From Paracoccus beibuensis (GTDB lineage Bacteria > Pseudomonadota > Alphaproteobacteria > Rhodobacterales > Rhodobacteraceae), in assembly GCF_026162625.1 (NCBI RefSeq), contig NZ_JAOTBD010000031.1, positions 1 through 43,356 on the forward strand: a stretch of DNA of 43,356 nucleotides, given 5' to 3'. Under the pieces are notes generated by a model. It was not told where the DNA came from. It did no database searches and worked only from the letters and a program-made list of their open reading frames with translations. Made by a program: the position numbers and the translations under genes. Positions 8,030-17,610 of the stretch are shown in pieces. Within the stretch, counting starts at the first letter, position 1, and the number at the start of each line of letters is the position of its first letter.

Positions 8030-8695
8030 CTACCAGGGAACCCGTTCGCCCTTCCAGTCGCGAAAGCTGCCGCTGTCGTCGGCGGTCAGGCCGCCGATCA
8101 CCTCCAGCAGGGCTTGGGCGCTGCGGTCGGGGGTGATGGTCGGGTATCGCGGGGCATAGCGCGCGGTCAGTGGCGTCTGGACGGTGCCAGGATGCAGCGC
8201 GACCAGGATCGCACGGCGATTGCGGCGGCGATACTCGATGGCGGCGGTGCGGATGATCTGGTTCTGCGCCGCCTTGGCCGCGCGATAGCCGACCCAGCCG
8301 CCCAGCCCGTTGTCGCCGATCGACCCGACCCGCGCCGACAGCGAGGCGAAGACCGCCCGCCGGTCCCTCGCCAGCAGCGGGGCGAAATGCCGGATCGCCA
8401 GCGCCACCCCCGTCGCGTTCAGCGCGAACTGCGCCGCCATGGCCCCCGGATCAACGGCGTCCACCGTCTTTTCGGGTTGGTGACCGTCGATGACAAGCGC
8501 GCCGGTGGCATTCACGATCAGGTCGAAGTCCTGCCCCCGAAGCCGCTCGGCGTGATCGGCGACGGTGTCGGCCCGGGTCAGGTCCAGCCCGTCGCGGCTG
8601 CGCGACAGGCCCATGACCCTTGCACCCTGCGCCGCCAGATGCGCCGCCAGCGCCGCCCCTATGGCGCCGGAGGCGCCCAGGATCAGCGCCCGCAT
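8030..8695 (-). CDS. SDR-family NAD(P)-dependent oxidoreductase in operon with photolyase
   Basis: 221 residues. A Rossmann start GASGAIGAALAAHL is at residues 7-20, NATGA sits in the middle, and the active-site pair is in GYRAAKAAQNQIIRTAAIE (Tyr and Lys of YxxxK) with a catalytic serine in SLSARVGSIGDN. HPGTVQTPLTARYAP follows, typical of the CsgA/YciK-like classical SDR subgroup. The substrate is unknown. The start codon overlaps the stop of the photolyase gene (TGATG on the minus strand), so the two are co-transcribed and coupled; photolyase–SDR pairs occur in light- and singlet-oxygen-response regions of related bacteria (general knowledge, not shown here). Confidence 0.78.
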   Translation of the reverse strand: MRALILGASGAIGAALAAHLAAQGARVMGLSRSRDGLDLTRADTVADHAERLRGQDFDLIVNATGALVIDGHQPEKTVDAVDPGAMAAQFALNATGVALAIRHFAPLLARDRRAVFASLSARVGSIGDNGLGGWVGYRAAKAAQNQIIRTAAIEYRRRNRRAILVALHPGTVQTPLTARYAPRYPTITPDRSAQALLEVIGGLTADDSGSFRDWKGERVPW

Positions 8696-10077
8696 CAGCC
8701 GCCCTCCTTCAATTGCTGATAGGCCGTCAGCGCCCGCGCCCGGCCGTCGGCCAGCGAGATCGCAGGCATGGCGCGGCGGCCAAGGTCGATCCCCCAGGAC
8801 CGTGGCGCGGCTGCGGCAAAGTCGCGTGCGCCGGCCGCATCCGGGGACAGCCAGTGATCGCGATAGGTCCTCTTGGCGTCGAACCTGTCGCCTTGGCCGT
8901 CCGGGTTGAAGACCCGGAAGAACGGCGAGGCGTCGGGCCCGCAGCCGCCGACCCATTGCCAGTTCATCGCGTTCGACGCCGCATCCCAGTCCGTCAGGCA
9001 GCGCGCAAACCAGTCCAGCCCCACCCGCCAGTCGGTCAGCAGGTGCTTGGTCAGATAGCTGGCGGTGATCATCCGCACCCGGTTGTGCATCTGGCCGCTC
9101 ACGAACATCTCTCTCATACCGGCGTCGACCATTCCGATGCCGGTCTGCCCGCGCCGCCAGGCTTCGGCAGTGTCGTTGTCGGGCTTCCAGGCGAAATCCG
9201 CCCATTCCGGTCGCCAGCAGTCGCTGCCCAGCTTCGGGAAGGCATGCATCAGCTCTCGTGCGAACTCGCGCCAGACCAGTTCCGACAGGAAGTGATCCGC
9301 CCCCGGCGCGCAGGACTGAAAATCGGGCTGAAGTCGCGCCCACACCCGGCGGGCGCTGATCTCTCCTACTGCCAGTGCGTCTGCCAATCCGGTCGTCGCC
9401 TGTGGCCGCCACGGAAAGTCGCGGTGCTGCTTGTAGTCCGGCAGGCGGCCGTCCAGGAACGCCTCCAGCCGGGCATGGGCCTGATCCTCGCCCGGCCGTG
9501 CATACCGGGCGACGACATCCCAGCCGCGGCTCATGGCGGCGCGGGCCTTGGGCCAGTCGGTGCCGTCGGTGGCGGGCCAGGCCTCGGGGGCGGTCAGCCG
9601 TGGTGCGGGCAGGGGGGACGCGATCTCGGTCTTGCGGAGCGCCTTCCAGAAGGGCGAAAAGACCTTGTAGACCCCGCCGGACCCGGTCAGCACCGATCCG
9701 CGCGGAACAAGATCGGCCAGCGGATGCAGGTGCAGCGCGGCACCGCCCGTGGCGGCGGCACCGGACAGCCCTTCGTCGCTGGCGAAGGGAAAGCCTTCGG
9801 TCGTGTGGATCGCCCTTGCGCCCGTTTCGCACGCGATCCGTGCCAGAACCTGCGCCGGGGATCCGCGCCGCACGATCAGGCGGCTGCCCTGTCGCCTCAG
9901 CGCGTCGTCCAGCAGGGGCAGGGACAGAGCCTGCCGCATGGCGCTGGCCGGATGGTCGCGCGCCTCGGCCGGATCAAGGATCACCAGCGGGATCACCGCG
10001 CCGTCCCGCGCCGCCGCAACCAGCGCCGGATGGTCGTCCAGCCGCAGGACCCGTCTGAACCAGCAGATGACCGTCAT
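8695..10077 (-). CDS. phrB: Deoxyribodipyrimidine photolyase (class I cryptochrome/photolyase family)
   Basis: 460 residues, normal for class I CPD photolyases. The N-terminal alpha/beta domain begins VICWFRRVLRLDDHPALVAA (antenna-binding Rossmann part). The FAD-binding C-terminal half has FSPFWKAL, LVWREFARELMHAFP, QTGIGMVDAGMREM, MHNRVRMITASYLTKHLL and DWDAASNAMNWQWVGGCG, all hallmark segments including the Trp-rich region. It repairs UV-induced pyrimidine dimers using blue light. The start at 10077 (MTVICWF) fits family N-termini; an in-frame Met seven codons upstream is possible. It is the first gene of a two-gene operon with the SDR and is divergent from cobA. Confidence 0.9.
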   Translation of the reverse strand: MTVICWFRRVLRLDDHPALVAAARDGAVIPLVILDPAEARDHPASAMRQALSLPLLDDALRRQGSRLIVRRGSPAQVLARIACETGARAIHTTEGFPFASDEGLSGAAATGGAALHLHPLADLVPRGSVLTGSGGVYKVFSPFWKALRKTEIASPLPAPRLTAPEAWPATDGTDWPKARAAMSRGWDVVARYARPGEDQAHARLEAFLDGRLPDYKQHRDFPWRPQATTGLADALAVGEISARRVWARLQPDFQSCAPGADHFLSELVWREFARELMHAFPKLGSDCWRPEWADFAWKPDNDTAEAWRRGQTGIGMVDAGMREMFVSGQMHNRVRMITASYLTKHLLTDWRVGLDWFARCLTDWDAASNAMNWQWVGGCGPDASPFFRVFNPDGQGDRFDAKRTYRDHWLSPDAAGARDFAAAAPRSWGIDLGRRAMPAISLADGRARALTAYQQLKEGG

Positions 10078-10223
10078 CGCATTCTCCTTGCTGCCCAAAG
10101 ATGCACACCCGCGGGCGGATGGATGGTTTCATGCCCAGCAGGGTTCGGGAAGGGGCTGCGCGGCATTGTCACACCGGCTGCGGGTGGTATAGCGGGGAAC
10201 AACCACCCCGAAGGCCTGCCCCC

Positions 10224-10976
10224 GTGTCCGACCCCGCACCGCAATCCGGCTTCGTCTCGCTTGTCTCGGCAGGTCCCGGCGACCCCGAGCTTCTGACCCT
10301 GAAGGCCGCCCGCTGCCTGGCCGAGGCCGAGGTCGTGCTGTTCGACGACCTGGCCTCCGGCCCGGTGCTGGATCACGCGAATCCGGCAGCCGAGCTGATC
10401 GCGGTTGGCAAGCGCGCCGGCCGTCCTTCGGCCCGGCAAGAGGTCGTGAACCAGCTGATCGTCCAGCACGCGCAGGCCGGTCGCCGCGTGGTGCGGCTGA
10501 AATCCGGCGATGCCGGCATCTTCGGCCGACTGGAGGAAGAGTTGGTCGCCCTGGCCGAGGCCCGCATCCCGTTCGAGATCGTGCCCGGCGTCACCTCGGC
10601 CAGCGCGGCGGCGGCGGCGATGGGCATTCCCCTGACGCGGCGGCTGACGGCGCGGCGGGTGCAGTTCGTGACCGGGGCAGATATCACGGGGCAGCTGCCG
10701 CAGGACATCAACTGGGCGGCGCTGGCGGACCCGTCGGTCACCACCGTGGTCTTCATGGGCCAGCGCAGCTTTCCACAACTGGCCCAGGGCCTTCAGGCGC
10801 ACGGCCTGCCCGGCACGACGCCCGCGCTGTTCGCCGAAGCGGTCGGCCATCCCGGCCAGCGGCTGGTCCCCAGCACCGTGGCCGACCTGGCGCGGATGCT
10901 GCAGGACCAGGGCCCGGCAAGCCAGCCGGGGCTGATCCTCTATGGTCCGCTGGCCCTGCCGAAATGGGGCGATTAA
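10224..10976 (+). CDS. cobA: Uroporphyrinogen-III C-methyltransferase (SUMT)
   Basis: 250 residues. SUMT motifs appear in order: LVSAGPGDPELLTLKAAR, VLFDDL, AVGKRAGRP, RLKSGDAGIFGRLEEE, IVPGVTSASAAAAAMGIPLT and TVVFMGQ. It transfers two methyl groups from SAM to uroporphyrinogen III to give precorrin-2, the branch point to sirohaem and cobalamin. The start is taken as GTG at 10224, with AAGG about 9 bases upstream, because similarity begins immediately after; longer starts add an unrelated leader. It stands alone here, without cysG-type dehydrogenase/chelatase parts or other cob genes, so the pathway served is not clear. I saw no cobalamin riboswitch in the 146 bases upstream. Confidence 0.87.
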   Translation: MSDPAPQSGFVSLVSAGPGDPELLTLKAARCLAEAEVVLFDDLASGPVLDHANPAAELIAVGKRAGRPSARQEVVNQLIVQHAQAGRRVVRLKSGDAGIFGRLEEELVALAEARIPFEIVPGVTSASAAAAAMGIPLTRRLTARRVQFVTGADITGQLPQDINWAALADPSVTTVVFMGQRSFPQLAQGLQAHGLPGTTPALFAEAVGHPGQRLVPSTVADLARMLQDQGPASQPGLILYGPLALPKWGD

Positions 10977-11025
10977 CGGCCGCTTTTGCCTAAAATGCGC
11001 ATCATGCAGAACTGGCCATGAGCAA

Positions 11026-11046
11026 GTCTTAAGGCCATCTTAAGAC
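11026..11046. promoter_or_regulatory. CtrA-type binding site (TTAA-N7-TTAA) upstream of the RTX gene
   Basis: TTAA at 11029-11032 and TTAA at 11040-11043 are separated by exactly seven bases, which is the full CtrA recognition pattern of alphaproteobacteria. It is embedded in a perfect dyad GTCTTAAG-N5-CTTAAGAC. The site ends about 43 bases before the RTX start codon. In a genome this GC-rich, two correctly spaced TTAA words are unlikely by chance. Function is inferred; a simple hairpin or another winged-helix regulator with 11-base direct repeats (TCTTAAG twice) is the alternative. Confidence 0.55.
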
Positions 11047-11088
11047 CTGCACCCGAGCCGACGCCGGCTTGCAAAATCCAAGTTCGCC

Positions 11089-14000
11089 ATGATCGTGTAT
11101 CGCCACGTGACCACCTTTGGTGTCACGCAACAACGCTGGCTGTCCAAGATCTCCGATCTCGACGTGGTCGAGGTCGGGGGGCGGCGGGTGCTGGTCGCGG
11201 CGACGCATCTTGGTGGAGGCATCACCAGCTTTGCCATCCCGGACCCGGGGCAGCCGCTGGTCCAGCTGCGCAGCCGCGCCTATCTTGCCGACTTCACCTA
11301 CCAGGGACCGCCCGAAGTTTCGCTTTTAAGCCTGGGCGACCGCGACCTGATCCATGTGGGCCAGATGGGCGGCGCGGCGAACCTGGGCACCAGCTTGCGC
11401 GGCGACAACGGGGCGATGGCGCCGTTCGGCACGCTCTTCAAGACCGGCCTCGGCGGCCACCTGACCGAGCTGGGCCAGGTGCAGACGGCGCAGGGGCAGA
11501 TCCTTTTTTCGGCGCAGCACGGATCGCTGGCGCTGGCCACGCACCGGTTGTCGTCCGACGGCAGCGTTGTGCAGGCGGGGCGGGCGGTGCTGCCGGTGCC
11601 CCAGGGCAGCACGGACTTATCGCTGGACAAGATGCTGCAGGTCGTCGTCGACGGCCAGCGCGTGCTGGTCGCGATCTCGGGGAATGGCAACTTCATCTCG
11701 ACCCACCTGATGTCCGACAGCGGCTGGCTGGGGCCGGGCATGGTCCATGTGGCGGCCAGGGGTACGGGATTCGACCTGCCCTCTGACGTCGAGGTGGCGC
11801 AGTTTGGCGGGCGCAGCTTCGTGCTGATGGCGGCAGCGGGGTCAAGTTCGCTGACGGTGTTCCGGCTGACGCAGGACGGGCGGCTGACCACGGTCGATCA
11901 TGTCATCGACGAGGGGACGACCCGCTTCCAGTCGGCCACGGCGCTGGAGACGGCGGTGGTCGGCGGCCGCGCCTTCGTCTTCGCGGGCGGGGCCGATGAC
12001 GGCATCTCGGTCTTCACGATGCTGCCAGACGGGCGCCTGCTGCACCTGACTACCATCGCCGACAGCGACGCGTTCACCCTGGCGGATGTCAGCGATATCG
12101 AGGCGGTCGTGCAGGGGGGCCGTATCACGCTCTTCGTCAGCTCGTCGACCGAAACCGGGATCACCCAGCTGGACTTCGATCCGGGTCCCGTCGGCAGCAC
12201 CAGAACGGCCGGCGCCGGAACGGTCCGGGGCGGCACCGGCGGCGACCTGCTGGTGGCGGGGTCCGCCACCACGCGGCTGCAGGGCGGCGGCGGTGGCGAC
12301 ATCCTGGTGGCGGGCGCGCGGCCCGTCATCCTTGTCGGCGGGGCGGGCGGCGACGTCTTCGTCGCCTCGCAGGTGCAGGGGCGGATCTCGATCCTCGACT
12401 TCGACGCGGCCGAGGACCGGCTGGACCTGTCGATGCTGGGCAACATCCGCAGCATCTGGCAGCTGCGCTTCGTGCCGACCAGCAGCGGCGTGATGATCCT
12501 CTATGGGCAGACGATCCTCGACATCACCACGCGGGACGGGCGGTCGCTCAGCATCGGCGACTTCTCGAACGCGCTTTTTCCCATCGCCCACTATGACCTG
12601 CCCGAGATCGACCCGATCGACATCAGCCCCGGCGACACACCCTCGACCGAACCGACATGGCACTTCGGAACCGTCGGCGCCGACCGGCTGTTCGGCGGCG
12701 CCGCGCCCGACCTTCTCATGGCGGGGGCCGGAAACGATACGGTCTCGGGCGGCGCAGGCAACGATACGCTTCGGGGCGAGATCGGGAACGACGTGCTGCG
12801 GGGCGGTGACGGCAAGGACGACCTGGACGGCGGTCCCGGCCGCGACACGCTGTTCGGCGATGCGGGTCCCGACCTTCTGCGTGGCAACGATGACGACGAT
12901 CTCGTCTATGGCGGGGACGGCGACGACACGATGCACGGCGGGGCGGGGAACGACCTGCTCTATGGCGGCGCCGGCAACGACCGCCTGTCGGGCGACGCGG
13001 GCAGCGATACCCTGTCAGGCGAGGATGGCAACGACCTTCTGGAAGCCCTTTTCGGCAGCAACCGGCTGCTGGGGGGCGAGGGGGATGACACCTTGATCGC
13101 CGGCGCAGGTGCGGACCTGCTGGACGGCGGCGGGGGCCGGGACAGCCTGCGCGGCGGGGACGGGAACGACACGCTTCTGGGCGGCCTTGGCCACGACACG
13201 ATGTGGGGCGAGGGGGGCAACGACAGCCTGGGGGGCGATGACGGCGACGACCAGTTGAGCGGCGGCGGTGGCGCCGACAAGCTGGCCGGCGGCACCGGCA
13301 ACGACACGCTTGAAGGGAACGCCGACAACGACCTGCTGTTCGGAAACGAGGGCGATGACCTTCTGTCGGGGGGCGACGGCAGCGACACCCTGCGCGGCAA
13401 CCAGGACGCCGACACGATGTACGGCGGCACCGGGGACGACTTCCTCTTCGGCGGCTTTGGCCACGATCTCCTCTATGGCGAGGACGGCAACGACCGGCTG
13501 TTCGGGGAAAGCGGCGACGACCTGATCTTCGGCGGCGCCGGCGACGACCGCCTGTTCGGCGCCGACGGCAACGACACGATGCATGGCGATGACGGCAATG
13601 ACTACATGATCGCTCTGGCAGGGGCGAACTGGCTCTATGGCGGGGCAGGCAACGACACGCTGACTTCGGGCAGCGGCCGCGACCGGCTTTGGGGTGGCGA
13701 CGGCAATGATGCGCTGTTCGGCAACGGCAACGATGACCAGCTGGATGGCGGCGCGGGGGATGACCGGTTGTTCGGCGGCGCGGGTCGTGACACCGTGACG
13801 GGCGGCACGGGCAACGACCGCATGTTCGGCGGACTGGGTGATGACCGGCTGATCAGCTATGCCGGCAACAACCTGATGTATGGTGGCGGCGGCAATGACA
13901 CGTTGCGCGCTGGCGGCGGGGCGGACACGCTGTTCGGGGACAATGGCAACGACATCCTGTCGGGCGGCGCGAATGCCGATCTCATCAGGGGCGGGCAGGG

Positions 14001-14547
14001 GCACGACCGGCTCGAGGGCGGGCAGGGCTTCGACACGCTGGACGGCGGCTTCGGCAATGACCGCCTGTTCGGCGGCATGGGAAAGGACCGCTTGTTCGGC
14101 GGGCCGGGCAACGACACCCTGAACGGGGGCGTGCACAACGACACGCTGTTCGGCGGCCCGGGCGCGGATCTTCTGCGCGGAGAGCAAGGCGCCGACTGGC
14201 TGTTCGGGCGCGAGGGCAACGACACGCTGGTGGGCGGCATCGGGCCCGACCGCCTCGAGGGCGGCGCCGGCCGCGACGTGTTCCGCTTTCTGGCCGTTCA
14301 CGATAGCCGCCCGGGGGCGGCGGACCGCATTGTCGATTTCCGGCGGGGCGAGGATCTGCTGGACCTGCGCCCCCTTGATGTCGACTATACCGGCAGCGGC
14401 GGCTTCTCGGGCGGCCGTTCGGTGCGCTGGCAGCATGTCGGGGCCGAAACGCATGTCTTCCTGGACCTCGACGGCGACCGGCAGGCCGACATGCTGATCC
14501 GCATGGACGGCCATCTCGGCCTGGATGGCAACGACTTCCTGCTCTAG
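11089..14547 (+). CDS. Large RTX (calcium-binding nonapeptide) protein with beta-propeller-like N-terminus, probable type I secretion substrate
   Basis: 1152 residues, no signal peptide. Residues ~1-365 contain repeated units of the type D-x-x-V-x-x-x-G-x-R-hydrophobic followed by G-x-I/S-x-F and DGRL, suggesting a beta-propeller. Residues ~376-425 form a first small glycine/aspartate block, followed by a serralysin-like linker ([19 protein letters not shown]). Residues ~527-1060 are about 60 GGxGxDxLx nonapeptides that fold into a Ca2+-bound beta-roll. The C-terminal ~95 residues ([31 protein letters not shown]) match the peptidase M10 serralysin C-terminal domain, with a DGNDFLL end typical of RTX type I secretion signals. 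No protease HExxH motif is present, so an adhesin, matrix or surface-layer role is more likely than toxin or protease. No hlyB/hlyD-type exporter is in the window. No clear Shine-Dalgarno precedes the ATG. Confidence 0.85.
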   Translation: MIVYRHVTTFGVTQQRWLSKISDLDVVEVGGRRVLVAATHLGGGITSFAIPDPGQPLVQLRSRAYLADFTYQGPPEVSLLSLGDRDLIHVGQMGGAANLGTSLRGDNGAMAPFGTLFKTGLGGHLTELGQVQTAQGQILFSAQHGSLALATHRLSSDGSVVQAGRAVLPVPQGSTDLSLDKMLQVVVDGQRVLVAISGNGNFISTHLMSDSGWLGPGMVHVAARGTGFDLPSDVEVAQFGGRSFVLMAAAGSSSLTVFRLTQDGRLTTVDHVIDEGTTRFQSATALETAVVGGRAFVFAGGADDGISVFTMLPDGRLLHLTTIADSDAFTLADVSDIEAVVQGGRITLFVSSSTETGITQLDFDPGPVGSTRTAGAGTVRGGTGGDLLVAGSATTRLQGGGGGDILVAGARPVILVGGAGGDVFVASQVQGRISILDFDAAEDRLDLSMLGNIRSIWQLRFVPTSSGVMILYGQTILDITTRDGRSLSIGDFSNALFPIAHYDLPEIDPIDISPGDTPSTEPTWHFGTVGADRLFGGAAPDLLMAGAGNDTVSGGAGNDTLRGEIGNDVLRGGDGKDDLDGGPGRDTLFGDAGPDLLRGNDDDDLVYGGDGDDTMHGGAGNDLLYGGAGNDRLSGDAGSDTLSGEDGNDLLEALFGSNRLLGGEGDDTLIAGAGADLLDGGGGRDSLRGGDGNDTLLGGLGHDTMWGEGGNDSLGGDDGDDQLSGGGGADKLAGGTGNDTLEGNADNDLLFGNEGDDLLSGGDGSDTLRGNQDADTMYGGTGDDFLFGGFGHDLLYGEDGNDRLFGESGDDLIFGGAGDDRLFGADGNDTMHGDDGNDYMIALAGANWLYGGAGNDTLTSGSGRDRLWGGDGNDALFGNGNDDQLDGGAGDDRLFGGAGRDTVTGGTGNDRMFGGLGDDRLISYAGNNLMYGGGGNDTLRAGGGADTLFGDNGNDILSGGANADLIRGGQGHDRLEGGQGFDTLDGGFGNDRLFGGMGKDRLFGGPGNDTLNGGVHNDTLFGGPGADLLRGEQGADWLFGREGNDTLVGGIGPDRLEGGAGRDVFRFLAVHDSRPGAADRIVDFRRGEDLLDLRPLDVDYTGSGGFSGGRSVRWQHVGAETHVFLDLDGDRQADMLIRMDGHLGLDGNDFLL
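12667..14273 (+). repeat. Coding tandem repeats, 27-base period (RTX array)
   Basis: Roughly 60 imperfect copies of a 27-base unit encoding GGxGxDxLx. Nucleotide conservation is strongest in the GGCGGC and AACGAC words. Three units break the pattern, with Asn anchor codons at 13060, 13627 and 13870; their spacings, 567 and 243 bases, are exactly 21 and 9 units, so the breaks keep register. Confidence 0.85.
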
Positions 14548-15662
14548 CCGCCAAGCCGGGCCAACGCCCAACCTGCCGCTTCGGCCACCGTCGGGTCCTG
14601 GTCCCGAAGCAGGGGCCGGGCCGCTGCCGCAAGGCCCGCATCCCCGGAATTGCCGATCGCGTAGAGCACGTTGCGCACGAACCGGTCCCGCCCGATGCGC
14701 TTGATCGGACTGCCCGAGAACCGCTCGCGGAACGCCCTGTCGTCAAGCGCCGCCAGCTCTGCCAGGGGGGGCGCGTCGATGATTCCGCGATAGCGCATCT
14801 CGGACCCGGCCTGGGCGAACTTGTTCCAGGGACAGACCGCGAGGCAGTCGTCGCAGCCATAGATCCGGTTGCCCATCAGCGGCCGCAGCTGGGGATCGAC
14901 CGGCCCCTTGTGCTCGATCGTCAGGTAGGAAATGCAGCGCCGCGCGTCCAACTGATACGGCGCGGGAAACGCCCCTGTCGGGCAGGCATCGAGGCAGGCG
15001 CGGCAGGACCCGCAATGGCCGGCGCCCGGCGCATCCTGCGGTAGCGGCATGGTGGTGAAGATCGCGCCCAGGAAGAACCAGCTGCCCAGCTCCCGCGACA
15101 GAAGGTTCGTGTGCTTGCCCTGCCAGCCCAAACCCGCGGCCTCGGCCAGAGGCTTTTCCATCACCGGTGCGGTATCGACGAACACCTTGATCTGGTGCCC
15201 CGGCTCTGGCGCGGTCTCCAGCAGCCAGCGCCCCAGCCGCTTCAGGCGCTTCTTGACCAGGTCGTGATAGTCCTTGCCCTGGGCATAGACGCTGACAGCC
15301 GCGTGATCGCGACGCTCCAGCGCCTCCAGCGGATCGCCGTCGGGCGTATAGAGTTCGGCCAGCATGACCACGGACCGGGCCTCGGGCCACAAGGCGGCGG
15401 GATCGCCGCGCCAATGCGTCCGCTCGGCCATCCAGCCCATCTGGCCATGCCGCCCCGCCCGCAGGAACTCGGCCAGCCGCTCGGCCTGCTGGGGGACCGC
15501 ATCGGGACGCGTGATCCCCATGGCCGCGAAGCCGACGGCCCTCGCCTCGGCGTCCAGCGCGGCCTTCGTCCGTGCCCAGGTGTCATCGGGGGTCCCGACC
15601 CCCGCGGCGGTCGGGAAACGCAACCCGCCCGCGGCGCGCCTATCCGAAGTCCAGTTCGGCAT
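14544..15662 (-). CDS. queG: Epoxyqueuosine reductase QueG
   Basis: 372 residues. The N-terminal cobalamin-binding part includes [20 protein letters not shown] and [20 protein letters not shown]. Two [4Fe-4S] clusters are shown by [16 protein letters not shown] and [14 protein letters not shown], with [11 protein letters not shown] between. The C-terminus has HEAT-like Ala-rich segments ([18 protein letters not shown]). It reduces epoxyqueuosine to queuosine in tRNA, the last step of Q synthesis, and needs cobalamin, for which cobA may supply precursor. The start is uncertain: ATG 15662 overlaps the gst end by 23 bases; TTG at 15623 is the alternative. Its stop and the RTX stop share one CTAG (14544-14547). 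Confidence 0.9.
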   Translation of the reverse strand: MPNWTSDRRAAGGLRFPTAAGVGTPDDTWARTKAALDAEARAVGFAAMGITRPDAVPQQAERLAEFLRAGRHGQMGWMAERTHWRGDPAALWPEARSVVMLAELYTPDGDPLEALERRDHAAVSVYAQGKDYHDLVKKRLKRLGRWLLETAPEPGHQIKVFVDTAPVMEKPLAEAAGLGWQGKHTNLLSRELGSWFFLGAIFTTMPLPQDAPGAGHCGSCRACLDACPTGAFPAPYQLDARRCISYLTIEHKGPVDPQLRPLMGNRIYGCDDCLAVCPWNKFAQAGSEMRYRGIIDAPPLAELAALDDRAFRERFSGSPIKRIGRDRFVRNVLYAIGNSGDAGLAAAARPLLRDQDPTVAEAAGWALARLGG

Positions 15663-16326
15663 AGTGCGGCGCCGGGTGGATCCCCGGCATCTGGTCGGCC
15701 AGCACGGCCCGGAATGCCGGCCGCGACTTGATGGTCGCATACCAGTCGCGCAGCGCCTCGGACCGGTCCCAGTCCACGTCCGAGATGTAATCCAGGCAGG
15801 AAAAATGCGCCGCGGCGGTGAAGTCGGCCAGGCTCAGCGTGTTTCCGGCCAGCCAGCGGCGCGTCTCCAGCAGGCTGCTCAGATAGTCGATGTGCTCCTT
15901 GATCAGGCGCAGCCCGTCCTTGACGACGCGGCTGTCGGGATAGCCGGTGCGGGTGATCTTCTTCCAGACGCGCTCGTTCATGATCGGCCGGGTGACCTCG
16001 CCGTGGAACTTGTCGTCGAACCAGGCGCAGAGCCTGCGTACCTCGTGCCGCTCCAGCGGCGTCTGCGGCATCAGCGGCGGCGTCGGCACGGCCTCGTCGA
16101 GGTATTCGACGATGGCTTGGCTTTCGGCCAGGACGTTGCCGCGATAGCGCAGGACGGGCAGCTTGCCCGCCGGGTTGCGGCGTTTCAGATCGGGCGGGCC
16201 TTCCCAGTAACGCTCCTCGACCAGCTCGACCTCGATCTTCTTCTCGGCCAGGACCAGCCGCACCTTGCGGCAGAACGGGGACAGGGCGGTGTGATACAGG
16301 CGCGTGGTCTGCGTGTTCGTGTTCAT
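15640..16326 (-). CDS. Glutathione S-transferase family protein
   Basis: 228 residues. The N-terminal thioredoxin-like domain has [20 protein letters not shown], with the Ser-Pro-Phe-Cys active-site region, then NPAGKLPVL containing the cis-proline and [14 protein letters not shown], the ESxAI glutathione-binding motif. The C-terminal domain is all-helical with [20 protein letters not shown] (N-capping box). The probable role is conjugation or glutathione-dependent reduction; the substrate is unknown. Its 3' end overlaps the queG start region, so the two genes form an operon, a pairing that is common in Rhodobacterales. Confidence 0.85.
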   Translation of the reverse strand: MNTNTQTTRLYHTALSPFCRKVRLVLAEKKIEVELVEERYWEGPPDLKRRNPAGKLPVLRYRGNVLAESQAIVEYLDEAVPTPPLMPQTPLERHEVRRLCAWFDDKFHGEVTRPIMNERVWKKITRTGYPDSRVVKDGLRLIKEHIDYLSSLLETRRWLAGNTLSLADFTAAAHFSCLDYISDVDWDRSEALRDWYATIKSRPAFRAVLADQMPGIHPAPHYAELDFG

Positions 16327-16403
16327 GGACTGCCCGGAGCCTTCTTCTTATTTACACGCCGCATTGATACGCCTCGCCCCCGCCGCTTTCAACCGCGCGG
16401 GGG

Positions 16404-17120
16404 TCATTCGAAGCAGGCGGCGCGCCCGTCGCGTGCGATGGTGGCGGCCCCGTCGGCGATGGACCGCGACCGGCGCGAGGCTTGATCGGTTCCGCGGCTC
16501 TTGGGGGCCGGCAGCACCGCCGCCAGCCGGGCGGCCTGGACCGGGGTCAGGCGGTCGGGGGTCGTGCGGAAATGTTCGCGCGCGGCGGCATGAATGCCGA
16601 AGACGCCCGGGCCGAATTCGGCGACGTTCAGATAGACTTCCAGGATGCGGCGCTTGGACCAAAACGCTTCGATCAGCGGGGTCAGCGCCGTCTCGGCCGC
16701 CTTCCGGGCCCAGCTGCGGGTCTGCCACAGATAGGCATTCTTGGCTGTCTGCTGCGTCAGGGTCGAGGCCCCGCGTGACGAGCCGGACGCCACGACCTTG
16801 CGGATTTCTGCCATGTCGAAGCCCCAGTGCAGGCAGAAGTTCGCGTCCTCGGCGGCGACGACCGACCGGCGCATGACCGGCGCAATGTCCTTCAGCGGCA
16901 CCCATTGGCGGTCCACAAGGTCGTGCTGGCGGGCGGCGACGACCATCGTCCAGGTCATCGGCGGATTGATCACGGCATAGATCACGACCGATCCCGCCAT
17001 GACCAGAACAGCGCGCAGCAGGACGAAGCGCACCCAGAATCCGGCCCGCGCACGCAGCCGCCTGACGGGCCGGGGCGCATCGCTTTCCGATGAGGCGCGG
17101 GACGAACGACGGATCAACAT
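16404..17120 (-). CDS. mtgA: Monofunctional peptidoglycan glycosyltransferase MtgA
   Basis: 238 residues from Met at 17120. One N-terminal membrane anchor (FVLLRAVLVMAGSVVIYAVI) is followed by a single GT51 domain: AAEDANFCLHWGFD (motif 1 with catalytic Glu), GASTLTQQTAKNAYLW (motif 2), KRRILEVYLNVAEFGPGVFG (motifs 3-4). There is no transpeptidase domain. It polymerises lipid II into glycan strands at the periplasmic face of the inner membrane. Another in-frame Met at 17135 would add five residues (MRHAR); no strong RBS decides between them. Confidence 0.87.
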   Translation of the reverse strand: MLIRRSSRASSESDAPRPVRRLRARAGFWVRFVLLRAVLVMAGSVVIYAVINPPMTWTMVVAARQHDLVDRQWVPLKDIAPVMRRSVVAAEDANFCLHWGFDMAEIRKVVASGSSRGASTLTQQTAKNAYLWQTRSWARKAAETALTPLIEAFWSKRRILEVYLNVAEFGPGVFGIHAAAREHFRTTPDRLTPVQAARLAAVLPAPKSRGTDQASRRSRSIADGAATIARDGRAACFE

Positions 17121-17188
17121 GCGCGCATGTCTCATGCTGCGCGCGGCTGCGTCAAGCACCGCACGCCGCCCCGCAAAGGTGCCTTATT

Positions 17189-17602
17189 TCAGAGCGCTTG
17201 GCTGGTTCGCCCGCTCGTGATGTTGTCCATGCTGTCATAGCTGGTCGTCTCGACCGCGACCTCGATGCCCGTGCGCTGCACTTCGATATTGCCGCCGGTT
17301 GAGGCCATCCGCCCTTGCAGGTCGCGGGAAAGGCGGTCGGCCCACCGGCGGCCGGCTGCTCTCCGTAAGATGTCAACGCGGCGCCCTGACGCTTGACAGC
17401 CAACAGACGCTGCACCTCGTCGCTTTCGAAACGGGCGTTATACTGGCCGGTCAGCCGCCCGTCGTCACGGCAAAGAAGTTCGGGTTCCGGTGCGAAATCT
17501 GTGCGCCAGAGCCGCAAGCCGACAATGCGGCGGCCTTCCCAAGCCGCTGAAGCAGTCGCCGAACGGGACGTGTTTCCCGTCGTGGCGATCGATGAGGATC
17601 AT
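17189..17602 (-). pseudogene. Unknown small protein gene broken by two frameshifts
   Basis: Three minus-strand frames read as one continuous protein if two single-base shifts are allowed. MILIDRHDGKHVPFGDCFSG starts at 17602. After a shift near 17535 comes IVGLRLWRTDFAPEPELLCR, then DDGRLTGQYNARFESDEVQR. After a second shift near 17345 comes RWADRLSRDLQGRMASTGGN, then a C-terminus ending SDMDN-like (DSMDNITSGRTSQAL, stop at 17189). Codon use is coding-like in each part. I do not recognise the family. Composition suggests a soluble protein of about 137 residues. The next segment upstream is a decayed transposase, so decay after insertion is plausible. A sequencing error cannot be excluded from one sequence. 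Confidence 0.45.
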
Positions 17603-17610
17603 GGTCGGGG

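Noticed and set aside
10078..10223. Cobalamin riboswitch upstream of cobA
   Set aside because: No B12-box-like core or compatible long structure was seen, and the space shared with the divergent phrB leader is too short.
12667..14273. CRISPR array because of regular short repeats
   Set aside because: The repeats are contiguous, 27 bases, in frame and encode GGxGxDxLx; there are no unique spacers and no cas genes.
13015..14571. A long open frame opposite the RTX array
   Set aside because: It repeats with the same 27-base period as the RTX units and has no independent start signals; it is a by-product of the repeat.
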